A stretch of DNA of 64,000 nucleotides from Pyxidicoccus trucidator (lineage in GTDB: Bacteria; Myxococcota; Myxococcia; Myxococcales; Myxococcaceae), in NCBI RefSeq assembly GCF_010894435.1, contig NZ_JAAIXZ010000014.1:62001-126000 (forward strand), in the 5' to 3' direction. Positions 24,676 to 34,125 of the stretch are shown here, piece by piece (the stretch's first letter is position 1; each line of letters starts with the position of its first letter). The notes under the pieces are model-generated. The model ran no database searches and was not told where the DNA came from. It saw only the letters and a list, made by a program, of their open reading frames with translations. A program made the translations under genes and the position numbers.

Positions 24676-27663
24676 CTACCGGATCTCAGCCGCGAGGGGG
24701 GAAGAGTGTGACAACAGCCATTTCGAGACCTGGGCGTGCTTCCGCTCCTGGCCAATATTTCCGTAATGGTCGCGGGCCTGGGTGGCCAGGTCCAGGGCGC
24801 GAGCCCGGTCGGTGTTCGCCTCCCAGAGTGCCCGGGCCAGGGCCCACCGGGCCTCGGCGCGGGCGCGGAAGGGGATGTGCGTGAGCGAGCGCTCGAGGAG
24901 CGGCACGGCCAGGGCGGGCTGGTTGCGGGAGAGGTGCAGCTCGCCCAAGCCGAGCAGCGCCTGGGCGAGGAGCCTGGGGGCTGTGGTCTGGAGCTGCTCC
25001 CCGGTGGCCCGGGCCCGCTGGAGGTGCTGGAGGGCTTCGTCCCACCGTCCCAGCCGCACCAGCGTCTGGCCCAGCAGCGCGGACACGTGGGCGGCGTCGG
25101 TGGGGTCGCCGTCCTCCACCTTCTCGTGCAGCGCCAGGGCGAGGGCGAGCTCCTCCCTCGCCCGTGCATCCTGGCCGAGGGCGGCCCGCACCTCGCCGAG
25201 GCTGGTGTGTGAGCTGGCGACGCTGGGGTGCTGCGAGCCCAGCGTCTCCTGCCTCAGCGCGAGCGCGCGCTCATGGTGCGCCAGCGCCGCTTCCAGGTGT
25301 CCCCGGGCGAGCAGGACGTCGCCCAGGTTGGCGAGCGAGGACGCCACCATGGGGTGATCGGGCCCGAGCAGCTTCTGGCGCATGGTGAGGGAGCGCTCGT
25401 ACAGCGCCTGGGCCTGCGCGTACTCGCCCAGCTCCTCGTGGACGATGCCCAGGTTGTTGAGCGTCACGGCGACGGACGGGTGCTCGGCGCCGAACAGCTT
25501 CTGCTTCAGCGCCAGGGTGCGCTCGAAGTGCCCCCGGGCCTCGGCGTACCGCCCCTGGTCCATGAGCACGTTGCCGAGGCTGTTGAGCAGGCTCGTGAGG
25601 TTGACGCTCTCCGGATTCGGAGCCTTCTCCATGAGGGCCAGCGCGCGCTCGTAGTGCCCGAGGGCCAGGGCATGGTCGCCCTTCATCCAGCGCACGTTGC
25701 CCAGCGTCTCCAGCGCCTGGGCGAGCTGCTGCTCGTCACCGAGGCGCTCGGCGGAGGCCATCAGCGGCAGCTCCAGCCACAGCGCTTCCGCGTAGCGGGC
25801 CTGCCGCGCGCCCACCTCGGTGACGAGGAAGCTCCACGCGCGCGCTTCCAGCAAGGCGTCCCGGCCGCGCGCCGCCAGCACCAGCACCTCGCGCAGCAGG
25901 GCCTCGGCGCCCTTGTAGTCGCCGTCGCCGTCCAGGTGCATGGCGTGCCAGAAGAGCGTCTGCCCCTGGGCCGGGGCGTAGCCCAGCGTCGCGAGCCGGG
26001 GCCGCAGCTCCTCGGCGAAGGCCAGGCCTTCCTTGAAGCGGCCGGCGCGGTGGAGCGCCTCCAGCCGGTCCTCCAGGGGCTGGAAGGCCTCGACGCGGGC
26101 CCGCACCGCCGGGTCCTCGGGAGGCGGCACCACGGCGGTGAGCAGGCGCGTGTCCGAGCAGTCACTCAGGAGCGGCAGCGACTGAACGGCCGGCGCCGCC
26201 TTGTCCACCAGCTTCGGGTCCGGCTCGCGCGCGAGTAGCTCCGTGAGCGCGCCGAGCTGGCCGCGCCGCCGCTCCAGGCAGTACTCCCGCAGGGCCGCCA
26301 GCCGCTGGGGCTGCGCCGCGCCGTCCTGCCGCGCCAGCTCACACGCCTCGGTCCGCTGCTTCACCCACTCCTCCGAGTACGCGCTCAGCATCCGCGACAC
26401 GCGCTCGAAGGCGTCCTTCTCCCGCGCCTGCCCCGGGCCGACCATGGCCGTCTCCAGCCGCGCCCGGAGCCGCGCATCCCAGACGCCCGCCAGCCGTTCC
26501 TCCATGCCGACGCAGGCGGAGACCGGGGCCTCCTGGCGCACCCAGCCCCAGATGGCGGCCACGCCCAGCAGGGCCACGCCGCTTGCGAGCGCCCCGGCGC
26601 GCAGCAGCGCCCGCCGCCGCTGCTCCGGGTCGTTCTCCAGCTCCAGCAGCAGCTCGCGCATGGAGCCCGGGCGCTGGAGCGGGTCGGCCTTCAGCCCTCG
26701 CAGGACGGCCCGCGCCACCCAGGCGGGCACCTCGCTCTGCGTTGGAGGGGGGAGGATGCGCTCGTCGAGCCGCGCCTCGAGGATGGCGCCGAAGGTGTCG
26801 CCCGCGAAGGGCCTCGTGCCGTAGAGGGCCTCGTAGAGCGCCACGCAGAAGCCGTACAAGTCACTGCGCGCGTCGACGGCGCGGCCCTGGAGTTGCTCGG
26901 GGGCCATGTAGCGCGGCGTGCCCAGCACCTTGCCGGACTCGGTGAGGGGCTCCAGCCACGTCCGCGGCTGCGAGCGCTCCAGGGGCTCGGGACCCTCGGG
27001 CTCCGAGGTGAGGCCGTGCGCGGCCTGCGCCAGCCCGAAGTCCGTCACCCGGACGCGTCCGTCCGCGCCGACCAGCACGTTGTCCGGCTTGAAGTCGCGG
27101 TGGACGAGCCCCGCCGCATGCGCCGCCGTCAGGCCCCGGCCCGCGTCCAGGAAGGCGCGCAGCACCTCGCGCCACGTGCGGGGCCGCTGCTTGAGCCACT
27201 GCTGCAGCGTCTGCCCCTCCACGTACTCCATGGCGATGAAGACGGAGTCGTCCTCCAGTCGCCCCGAGTCGTAGACGTGCACCACGTTGGGGTGGTTGAG
27301 GCGCGCCATCGCCTGCGCCTCGCGGAGCAGGCGCACCTGGGCGGCGTCGCTGTCGTCGAGGCTCCAGATGGGGCGCAGCAGCTTGACGGCCACGCGCCGG
27401 TTCAGCCGCGCGTCATACGCGGAGAGGACGAGCCCCATGCCGCCGTGCCCCAGCACGTCGAGCACCGTGTAGCGCTCCGCCAACACCCGCCCCGGAGGCG
27501 GCGAGGCGACGGCAGGCCCCGTGCGGATGGAGTCCACCGTCAGTCCCGAGGTCGGCCGCGCGGAGTCCACCCCGCCCGGGGCGGCGGGCCCCAGGGTAAG
27601 CGTCACCTCTGGAATGTCGGAGTCGGGCGCCCCCCCGGGCCGGTGAGGACTCATGTCCGACAC
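24676..27663 (-). CDS. Transmembrane Ser/Thr protein kinase with kinesin-light-chain-type TPRs
   Basis: 995 aa from GTG 27663. The kinase domain spans about 64-345: glycine loop LGHGGMGLV, Lys94, catalytic HRDFKPDN (188-195), DFG 208-210, APEQLQGRAVDARSDLYGF. One membrane helix (about 353-375) separates it from a long extracytoplasmic part with at least four 42-residue TPR units (NNLGIVHEELGEYAQAQALY and similar). It starts 18 bp after the pyruvate carboxylase stop and ends 45 bp before the activator gene, so the three may be co-transcribed. The activating stimulus is unknown. Confidence 0.9.
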   Translation of the reverse strand: MSDMSPHRPGGAPDSDIPEVTLTLGPAAPGGVDSARPTSGLTVDSIRTGPAVASPPPGRVLAERYTVLDVLGHGGMGLVLSAYDARLNRRVAVKLLRPIWSLDDSDAAQVRLLREAQAMARLNHPNVVHVYDSGRLEDDSVFIAMEYVEGQTLQQWLKQRPRTWREVLRAFLDAGRGLTAAHAAGLVHRDFKPDNVLVGADGRVRVTDFGLAQAAHGLTSEPEGPEPLERSQPRTWLEPLTESGKVLGTPRYMAPEQLQGRAVDARSDLYGFCVALYEALYGTRPFAGDTFGAILEARLDERILPPPTQSEVPAWVARAVLRGLKADPLQRPGSMRELLLELENDPEQRRRALLRAGALASGVALLGVAAIWGWVRQEAPVSACVGMEERLAGVWDARLRARLETAMVGPGQAREKDAFERVSRMLSAYSEEWVKQRTEACELARQDGAAQPQRLAALREYCLERRRGQLGALTELLAREPDPKLVDKAAPAVQSLPLLSDCSDTRLLTAVVPPPEDPAVRARVEAFQPLEDRLEALHRAGRFKEGLAFAEELRPRLATLGYAPAQGQTLFWHAMHLDGDGDYKGAEALLREVLVLAARGRDALLEARAWSFLVTEVGARQARYAEALWLELPLMASAERLGDEQQLAQALETLGNVRWMKGDHALALGHYERALALMEKAPNPESVNLTSLLNSLGNVLMDQGRYAEARGHFERTLALKQKLFGAEHPSVAVTLNNLGIVHEELGEYAQAQALYERSLTMRQKLLGPDHPMVASSLANLGDVLLARGHLEAALAHHERALALRQETLGSQHPSVASSHTSLGEVRAALGQDARAREELALALALHEKVEDGDPTDAAHVSALLGQTLVRLGRWDEALQHLQRARATGEQLQTTAPRLLAQALLGLGELHLSRNQPALAVPLLERSLTHIPFRARAEARWALARALWEANTDRARALDLATQARDHYGNIGQERKHAQVSKWLLSHSSPLAAEIR

Positions 27664-27681
27664 TGTACCTCAGATGGAGGG

Positions 27682-30600
27682 CTACTGGAGCACCGCGAGC
27701 AGGTCTCCGCCCTGCACGGCGCCCTTGAGCGTGGGCACCACCTCCGCCACGGTGCCCGCGCGCGGGGCGCGGACCACCGTCTCCATCTTCATCGCCTCCA
27801 GCGTGACGATTGGCGCCCCGGCCTCCACACGCGCGCCCGGCTTGACGTGCAGCGCGATGACGGTGCCCGGCATGCTCGCCGCCACGTGGTTCGGGTTGCC
27901 GCGGTCCGCCTGGCGGCGGGCCTCCACCTTCGCCGCGAGGCTGCGGTCCCTCACCAGCACGGAGCGGTTGTGGCCGTTGAGGGCGAAGTACACGGTGCGG
28001 CAGCCGTCGTCGTCCGGCTCGCCCATCGCCGTCAGGCTGATGACCAGCGTCTTGCCCGGCTCCAGGTCCACCCAGATTTCCTGGCCCACCTCCATGCCGT
28101 AGAAGTAGTTGGGCGTGTCGAGGATGGACACGTCCTCGTACTTCGCCTGGTCGTCCAGGAAGCCGGCCATGACGCGCGGGTAGAGCGCGCTGGAGATGGC
28201 GTCCGCGCGGGTGAGCGGGTGGCCCGCCTTCTGGGACAGCTCGCTCTGGAGCGCGCCAAGGTCCAGCGGCGGCATGCTGGACGAGGGCCGGCCCTCCACG
28301 CGAGGCAGGCCCTTGAGCACCGCGGCGCGCAAGTCCTCGGGGAAGCCGTTGGGCGGCTGGCCCAGCTCGCCGCGGAAGTAGCCCACCACGCTGGAGGGGA
28401 AGTCCAGGCGCGGCGCCTCGGCGATGAGCTTCGCGCGGGTGAGCGCCGCGCTCTCCTCCATGGCCGCGCCGCGCACGGCCAGGTCGTTCTTCAAGAGGAA
28501 GATGGCGAAGTCGCCCACCATCTTCGAGGAGGGCGTCACCTTGGGGATGTCCCCCACCAGCGCATTGACGAGCGCGAAGGCGTCCTTCACGTCGTTCCAC
28601 CGGCCCAGCAGTCCCATCTCCGCCACCTGGGGCCGGAGGTTGGAGTACTGGCCGCCTGGAATCTCGTGGTAGTAGACCTCGCTCGTCGTGCTCTTGAGGC
28701 CGCTCTCGAAGGGGGCGTAGTACTCGCGCACGTCCTCCCAGTAGTTGGCCAGCGGCTGCAGGCGCGCGTTGGCCAGCCCCGTCTCGCGCGGGTGGCCGCG
28801 CAGGGCGCTGACCAGCGCGTTCAGGCTGGGCTGGCTGGTGAGGCCCGCCATGCTGCCCAGCGCCACGTCGACGATGTGCACGCCGTGCTCAATCGCCTCC
28901 AGGTAGCTGGCGATGCCGTTGCCCGCCGTGTCGTGCATGTGCAGGTGGATGGGCAGGCGCGTCACCTCGCGCAGTCGGTCCATCAGCATGGCCGCGGCGC
29001 GCGGGCGCAGCAGGCCCGCCATGTCCTTGATGCACAGGAAGTGGGCGCCCGAGTCCTCGATGCGCTTCGCGAGGTCCGCGTAGTACTCCAGCGTGTACTT
29101 CTTGCGCTTGGGGTTGGCGACGTCGCCCGTGTAGCAGATGGCCACCTCCGCCACCTTGCCCGTCTTGAGCACGCGGCGGATGGACACGTCCATGCTGCCC
29201 AGATCATTGAGGCTGTCGAAGATGCGGAAGACGTCCACGCCCGCCTCGGCCGCCTCGTCGATGAAGCCCTCCACCACGTTGTCCGGGTAGCTGGTGTAGC
29301 CCACGGCGTTGGCGCCGCGCAGGAGCATCTGGAGCAGCAGGTTGGGCGCGGCGGCCTTGAGCGCGCGCAGGCGGGCCCACGGGTCCTCGTTCAGGAAGCG
29401 GTAGGCGGTGTCGAACGTCGCGCCGCCCCAGCTCTCCAGGCTGAAGAGGTCGGACGCGAGGTGCGCGGTGGCCGGCGCCACGCGCAGCACGTCCCGGGTG
29501 CGCATGCGCGTGGCCAGCAGGGACTGGTGCGCGTCGCGCATCGTCGTGTCGGTGAGCAGCACGCGCTTCTGGGCCAGCACCCACTCGGCCAGGCCCCGGG
29601 GGCCCTTCTCCGCGAGAATCTGCGCGGTGCCGCGCGGCACGGGGCCGGGCGGCGTCACCGGCAGGCGTGGCTCCAGGAACTGCGTGGGCTTGAGCCGCTG
29701 GTGCTTCTTGATGGTGGGGTGGCCGTTGACGATGACGTCGCCCAGGTACTGGAGGAGCTTGCTGGCCCTGTCCCGCCGGGGCTCCAGCTGGAACAGCTCC
29801 GGCGTCTCGTCGATGAAGCGCGTGTACGTCTGCCCCTGCTGGAAGGCGGGGTGGCGCAGCACGTTCTCCAGGAAGGGCAGGTTGGTCTTCACGCCGCGGA
29901 TGCGGAACTCGCGCAGCGCGCGCTGGCCCTTCATCACCGCGCCCTGGAACGTCGGCGCGTAGGCGATGACCTTCACCAGCATGGAGTCGTAGTACGGCGA
30001 GATGTGCGCCTGGGTGTAGCCGTTGGAGCCGTCCAGCCGGATGCCGAAGCCGTGGGCCGCGCGCCAGGCGGTGATGACACCGGCGTCGGGCATGAAGTTG
30101 TTGGCCGGGTCCTCGGTGGTGACGCGCAGCTGCACCGCGTAGCCGCGCGGGACGATGGCCTCCTGCGAGGGGATGCCCACCTCGGGCGAGTCCAGCCGGT
30201 AGCCCTCGGCGATGCGAAGCTGGCTCTGCACCAGGTCCACGCCCGTCACCTGCTCGGTGACGGTGTGCTCCACCTGGAGCCGCGCGTTGCACTCGATGAA
30301 GTAGAAGGCGTCGCCGGAGACGAGGAACTCGGCCGTGCCCGCGCTGGAGTAGCGCGCCTCACGCGCCAGCCGCACCGCGGCGTCGCAGATGGAGGCGCGC
30401 AGCGTCGGGGACAGGTTGGGGGCGGGGGCAATCTCGATGACCTTCTGGTGGCGGCGCTGCACGGAGCAGTCGCGCTCGTGCAGGTGCACCAGGTTGCCGT
30501 GCAGGTCGCCCAGCAGCTGCACCTCGATGTGGCGCACCTTCTCCAGGAACTTCTCCAGGAACACCGCCGCCGAGCCGAACGCGCTCTTCGCCTCGGAGCG

Positions 30601-31185
30601 CGCGGAGGCGAGCGCCGACTCCAGCTCCTTCTCCTCGCGCACCACGCGCATGCCCCGGCCGCCGCCGCCGTGCGCCGCCTTCACCAGGATGGGGCCGCCG
30701 TGCTGGGCGAAGAAGGCGCGCGCCTGCTCCAGCACCCGGGCGTCGTCGCCCTCGAGGGTGATGCCCGGCACCACCGGCACGCCCACCTTCTGGGCCAGCT
30801 GCTTGGCGGCCACCTTGTCACCCATGATTCGCACCACCGGCGAGCGCGGGCCGATGAAGCGGATGCCCCGGCGCTCACACGCCTCGGCGAAGTCGGCGTT
30901 CTCCGACAGGAAGCCGTAGCCCGGGTGGATGGCGTCCACGCCGGCCTTCTGGGCCACGTCGAGGATTTCATCGATGCCCAGGTACGCCTCCACGGGGCGC
31001 TTGCCGCGCCCGACGAGGTAGGCCTCATCCGCCTTGTGACGGTGCTCGTGGGTGCGGTCCTCGTCGCTGTAGATGGCGACGGTGCGGATGCCCAGCTCGT
31101 TGCAGGCCCGGAAGACGCGGATGGCAATCTCACCGCGGTTGGCGCACAGCACCTTCTGGATGGGAGTCAGGGCAGGGATGGCCAT
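27682..31185 (-). CDS. pyc: Pyruvate carboxylase
   Basis: 1167 aa, full length for the single-chain enzyme. Order: biotin carboxylase (VLCANRGEIAIRVFRACNEL; HGGGGRGMRVV), carboxyltransferase (LLTDTTMRDAHQSLLATRMR; HLHMHDTAGNGIAS), allosteric linker and biotinyl domain with EAMKMET, biotin on Lys1133. Converts pyruvate and bicarbonate to oxaloacetate, feeding the TCA cycle and gluconeogenesis. ATG 31185 is the best start by homology (MAIPALTPIQKVLCANRGE); an upstream TTG at 31224 would add 13 residues. It diverges from the P450 gene. Confidence 0.96.
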   Translation of the reverse strand: MAIPALTPIQKVLCANRGEIAIRVFRACNELGIRTVAIYSDEDRTHEHRHKADEAYLVGRGKRPVEAYLGIDEILDVAQKAGVDAIHPGYGFLSENADFAEACERRGIRFIGPRSPVVRIMGDKVAAKQLAQKVGVPVVPGITLEGDDARVLEQARAFFAQHGGPILVKAAHGGGGRGMRVVREEKELESALASARSEAKSAFGSAAVFLEKFLEKVRHIEVQLLGDLHGNLVHLHERDCSVQRRHQKVIEIAPAPNLSPTLRASICDAAVRLAREARYSSAGTAEFLVSGDAFYFIECNARLQVEHTVTEQVTGVDLVQSQLRIAEGYRLDSPEVGIPSQEAIVPRGYAVQLRVTTEDPANNFMPDAGVITAWRAAHGFGIRLDGSNGYTQAHISPYYDSMLVKVIAYAPTFQGAVMKGQRALREFRIRGVKTNLPFLENVLRHPAFQQGQTYTRFIDETPELFQLEPRRDRASKLLQYLGDVIVNGHPTIKKHQRLKPTQFLEPRLPVTPPGPVPRGTAQILAEKGPRGLAEWVLAQKRVLLTDTTMRDAHQSLLATRMRTRDVLRVAPATAHLASDLFSLESWGGATFDTAYRFLNEDPWARLRALKAAAPNLLLQMLLRGANAVGYTSYPDNVVEGFIDEAAEAGVDVFRIFDSLNDLGSMDVSIRRVLKTGKVAEVAICYTGDVANPKRKKYTLEYYADLAKRIEDSGAHFLCIKDMAGLLRPRAAAMLMDRLREVTRLPIHLHMHDTAGNGIASYLEAIEHGVHIVDVALGSMAGLTSQPSLNALVSALRGHPRETGLANARLQPLANYWEDVREYYAPFESGLKSTTSEVYYHEIPGGQYSNLRPQVAEMGLLGRWNDVKDAFALVNALVGDIPKVTPSSKMVGDFAIFLLKNDLAVRGAAMEESAALTRAKLIAEAPRLDFPSSVVGYFRGELGQPPNGFPEDLRAAVLKGLPRVEGRPSSSMPPLDLGALQSELSQKAGHPLTRADAISSALYPRVMAGFLDDQAKYEDVSILDTPNYFYGMEVGQEIWVDLEPGKTLVISLTAMGEPDDDGCRTVYFALNGHNRSVLVRDRSLAAKVEARRQADRGNPNHVAASMPGTVIALHVKPGARVEAGAPIVTLEAMKMETVVRAPRAGTVAEVVPTLKGAVQGGDLLAVLQ

Positions 31186-31312
31186 ATCCCGCGCGCTGTA
31201 GTCACTCCCCGAGCCACGGCGCAACCCTTCCCGGGCGGAACGTCGGCTTTACTGCGCTGATACAACACCCCCGGCCTTGACGGCGTGAGGTCCGCAGGTG
31301 GAAATCGGACGC

Positions 31313-32680
31313 ATGGACACCTCAGTGACTGCACCCCCCTTGCGCTCCAACCCGGGGCCGAAGGGACTGCCCCGGCTCGGCATGTTCTTCCCCATGCTCC
31401 GAGAGCCGCTCGCCCTGGCCAACCGGCTCCACGCCGACTACGGGGACTCGGTGGTGTTTCCCATCGCCGGCTTCAAGATGGCCTTCCTGAGGAATCCGGT
31501 GGACGTGAAGCGGGTGCTCATCGACGAGCCCGCCACCTTTCCCAAGCCGCGCATCGTCAACCCCTTCAACGGCAACGGGCTGACGGTGAGCCGCGGCGAC
31601 TTCTGGAAGCGGCAGCGGCACATGGTGCAGCCGCTCTTCAGCAAGGAGAAGGTCAAGCTGTGGGCGGGCATCTTCTCGGACGAGATGCGCAAGGCGGTGG
31701 TGCGCTGGAAGGAGTTCGGCGCGCGCGGCGAGAGCTTCGACATGTACCACGAGGCCGCGCGGATGATGTTCGGGGTGATGTGGCGCACCTGCTTCGATGA
31801 GCAGCCGTCCGAGAAGCACTTCCACGGCATCATGCAGGCGATAGAGATCTTCGGGAAGCGCCCCTCGCCGTACTTCTCCCTGCTGTACTCCGTGGTGCCG
31901 AGGCTCAACCCGATGGGAAAGCGGGTGTACTTCTCGGTGCGGCAGGTCAACGAGTGGATCTACGGGCGGCTGGCGTCCCGGCGCGAGCGGGGGACGCAGG
32001 AGGGAGACATCACCCTGCTGTCCATGCTGGTGGAGGCGCGGGCGCGCGACACGGGCGAGGGGATGAAGGACGTGGAGGTCCGCGACGAAATCGTCAACCT
32101 CTTCGGCGCCAGCTTCGAGATGATCGCCACGTCCATCACCTGGGCGGTCCACGCCTGCACGCAGCACCCGGACGTGGTGCGCAACATCCGCGACGAGGTG
32201 CGGGGGGCGGTGGGGACGGCGGAGCCCACGCTGGAGGACGTGCCGAAGCTTCCGTACACGGCCCGCGTCGTCCAGGAGATCAACCGGCTGTGCCCGCCGG
32301 CCTTCGCCATCCTCCGTGAGGCGAAGGAGACCACCCAGGTCAACGACGTGATGATTCCCGAGCGCTCCAACATCCTGATGTTCCCGTATGCCATCCACCG
32401 GCACCCGGACTACTGGACGTCGCCAGAGACGTTCGACCCGGACCGCTTCCTGCCGGAGCGGATGGCAGGAATGCACAAGTGCGCCTACGTGCCCTTCGGC
32501 GCGGGACAGCGCATCTGCGTGGGCCAGCACATGTCGATGGTGGACACGGTGCTGGCGCTCGCCATGATGTTGCAGCACCTGGACGTGGAGTACGCGAGCC
32601 CCCGCCCGGTGCAGTGGGAGACGAAGCTCACCTTCGTCCCCAAGGGCGGGCTGCCGGTGAAGGTGCGGCCCGTGGCCTGA
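31313..32680 (+). CDS. Cytochrome P450
   Basis: 455 aa from ATG 31313 (a GTG at 31298 adds five residues). Haem loop FGAGQRICVG with Cys402, ExxR as EINR, and an I-helix FGASFEMIATSITWAV that lacks the usual acidic-Thr pair order (Glu-Met-Ile-Ala-Thr), so proton delivery may differ slightly. It resembles the CYP110/CYP4-like class that acts on fatty acids and terpenes. No ferredoxin or reductase partner is adjacent. Convergent with the MFS gene. Confidence 0.92.
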   Translation: MDTSVTAPPLRSNPGPKGLPRLGMFFPMLREPLALANRLHADYGDSVVFPIAGFKMAFLRNPVDVKRVLIDEPATFPKPRIVNPFNGNGLTVSRGDFWKRQRHMVQPLFSKEKVKLWAGIFSDEMRKAVVRWKEFGARGESFDMYHEAARMMFGVMWRTCFDEQPSEKHFHGIMQAIEIFGKRPSPYFSLLYSVVPRLNPMGKRVYFSVRQVNEWIYGRLASRRERGTQEGDITLLSMLVEARARDTGEGMKDVEVRDEIVNLFGASFEMIATSITWAVHACTQHPDVVRNIRDEVRGAVGTAEPTLEDVPKLPYTARVVQEINRLCPPAFAILREAKETTQVNDVMIPERSNILMFPYAIHRHPDYWTSPETFDPDRFLPERMAGMHKCAYVPFGAGQRICVGQHMSMVDTVLALAMMLQHLDVEYASPRPVQWETKLTFVPKGGLPVKVRPVA

Positions 32681-32695
32681 GGCCGCGGCCTCAGG
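32676..32695. terminator. Perfect 20-bp palindrome spanning both stop codons of convergent genes
   Basis: CCTGAGGCCGCGGCCTCAGG contains the TGA of the P450 gene and, on the other strand, the TGA of the MFS gene. As RNA it folds symmetrically in both directions. Probably a shared terminator, although no U-tract follows. Confidence 0.4.
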
Positions 32696-33959
32696 TGCTG
32701 GACTGGGACTGGGGGACGGCCGCCGTGCTACCGGCCGTCTCCTCGTAGTCGAGGTCGCGGTGGAAGGTCTCCTCGATGCGCAGGAGCGCGAGGAGCGCGA
32801 GGCCGAAGCAGAGGCTGCCCACCATCATCGCCGCGTTGGCGACGGTGACGCCCTCCAGGCCCTTGAGCCAGGCGAAGCCACTGGCGGCGAGCGCGGCCGA
32901 GCCACGCACGAAGTTGGGGACCGTCGTCGCCACGGTGCCGCGGATGTTGGTGCCGAACTGCTCGGCCGCCATCGTCACCAGCACCGCCCAGTAGCCCACG
33001 GTGATGCCCATGAAGAAGCTGAGGACGTAGACGCCCGTGCTGGTGAGCCCCGGCGCGAAGCCGTAGACGAGCATCAGCAGGAAGCCGGCGGTGAGGTTGA
33101 GGGCCACCGCGCGCTTGCGGCTCTTGAGCCACTGGCTGAAGACACCCGCGAGCAGGTCGCCGAGCGTCAGGCCGATGGAGCCGTAGAGGATGGCATTGCC
33201 GGCCGTCACCGTGCCCGTCACGCCCAGGCCCGCCGTGAGCTCGGGGGCGAAGGTGAAGAGGATGCCCGTGGTGAAGTAGATGGGCACGCCGATGAGGATG
33301 CAGCAGATGTACTTGAGGAAGCGCCCCCCTTGCAGGATGAGGAAGGGGTTGGCGCGCGCCGGGTCGCTCTTCTTGGAGAACAGCTCGGACTCGGAGACCT
33401 TGAACCGCGCGAACAGCAGCGCGAGGCCCATGACGCCGCCGGTGATGTAGGCCGTCTTCCAGGACAGGTGCTGGCCGACGATGGCCGCGGCGACGATGCC
33501 GAGCATGCCCAGCGTCGCGACGACGGTGGTGCCCAGGCCGCGCTTCTCCTTGGGCAGGGACTCGGCGACCAGCGTAATCGCCGCGCCCAGCTCGCCCGCG
33601 AGGCCCACGCCGCCCAGGAAGCGGCAGACCGCGTAGCTCGTCACGTCCCACGCGAAGGCGTTGGCCAGGTTGGCGAACGAGTACAGGAGGATGGAGCCGA
33701 ACATCACCGACAGGCGCCCGCGCTTGTCCGCGAGCACGCCCCAGAGGAGCCCGCCGACCATCATCCCCACCATCTGCGCGTTGTAGATGAACAGGCCCTT
33801 CTGGAGGATCTCCGCCGGGTCGGTGATGCCGAGGTCGATGAGCGACGCCCGCCGCACCACTCCGAACAGCGTGATGTCGAAGAGGTCGACGAAGTACCCA
33901 AGCCCGGCGACCACGACGGTCAGGTTGAGGACCGAGCGGAGATCTCTCAGGAATTTCAT
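32691..33959 (-). CDS. MFS transporter
   Basis: 422 aa from ATG 33959, about twelve membrane helices. The sugar-porter/metabolite-H+-symporter type motif GVLADKRGRLSVMFGS follows helix 2, and VCRFLGGVGLAGELGAAITL lies in helix 4. This subgroup carries organic anions and sugars across the inner membrane. Substrate undetermined. Its own promoter probably lies in the 166 bp between it and the upstream hybrid kinase gene. Confidence 0.88.
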   Translation of the reverse strand: MKFLRDLRSVLNLTVVVAGLGYFVDLFDITLFGVVRRASLIDLGITDPAEILQKGLFIYNAQMVGMMVGGLLWGVLADKRGRLSVMFGSILLYSFANLANAFAWDVTSYAVCRFLGGVGLAGELGAAITLVAESLPKEKRGLGTTVVATLGMLGIVAAAIVGQHLSWKTAYITGGVMGLALLFARFKVSESELFSKKSDPARANPFLILQGGRFLKYICCILIGVPIYFTTGILFTFAPELTAGLGVTGTVTAGNAILYGSIGLTLGDLLAGVFSQWLKSRKRAVALNLTAGFLLMLVYGFAPGLTSTGVYVLSFFMGITVGYWAVLVTMAAEQFGTNIRGTVATTVPNFVRGSAALAASGFAWLKGLEGVTVANAAMMVGSLCFGLALLALLRIEETFHRDLDYEETAGSTAAVPQSQSST

Positions 33960-34125
33960 GGTCGGAATTAAGGGGTTTTGCGGGCCGGCGGGCAAGTGCC
34001 CCGGCCATTACCCAGCGGGTGGAGCCCCCTTGCATGGGACCGTGAGTTATGAATCACCATTCAGGTTCTGATACGGGCGCCCGGAGGAGGTTTTCCGGAC
34101 CCGTTTTGACGCGCCTTGTCAGTCA

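Noticed and set aside
26893-31260. A 1455-codon open frame on the plus strand
   Set aside because: It is antisense to pyruvate carboxylase and the kinase, both full-length families with all motifs. Long antisense frames are normal at this GC content.
32728-34035. A 435-codon minus-strand frame overlapping the MFS gene
   Set aside because: It is a shifted frame of the MFS transporter gene, rich in Arg and His, and lacks membrane helices.
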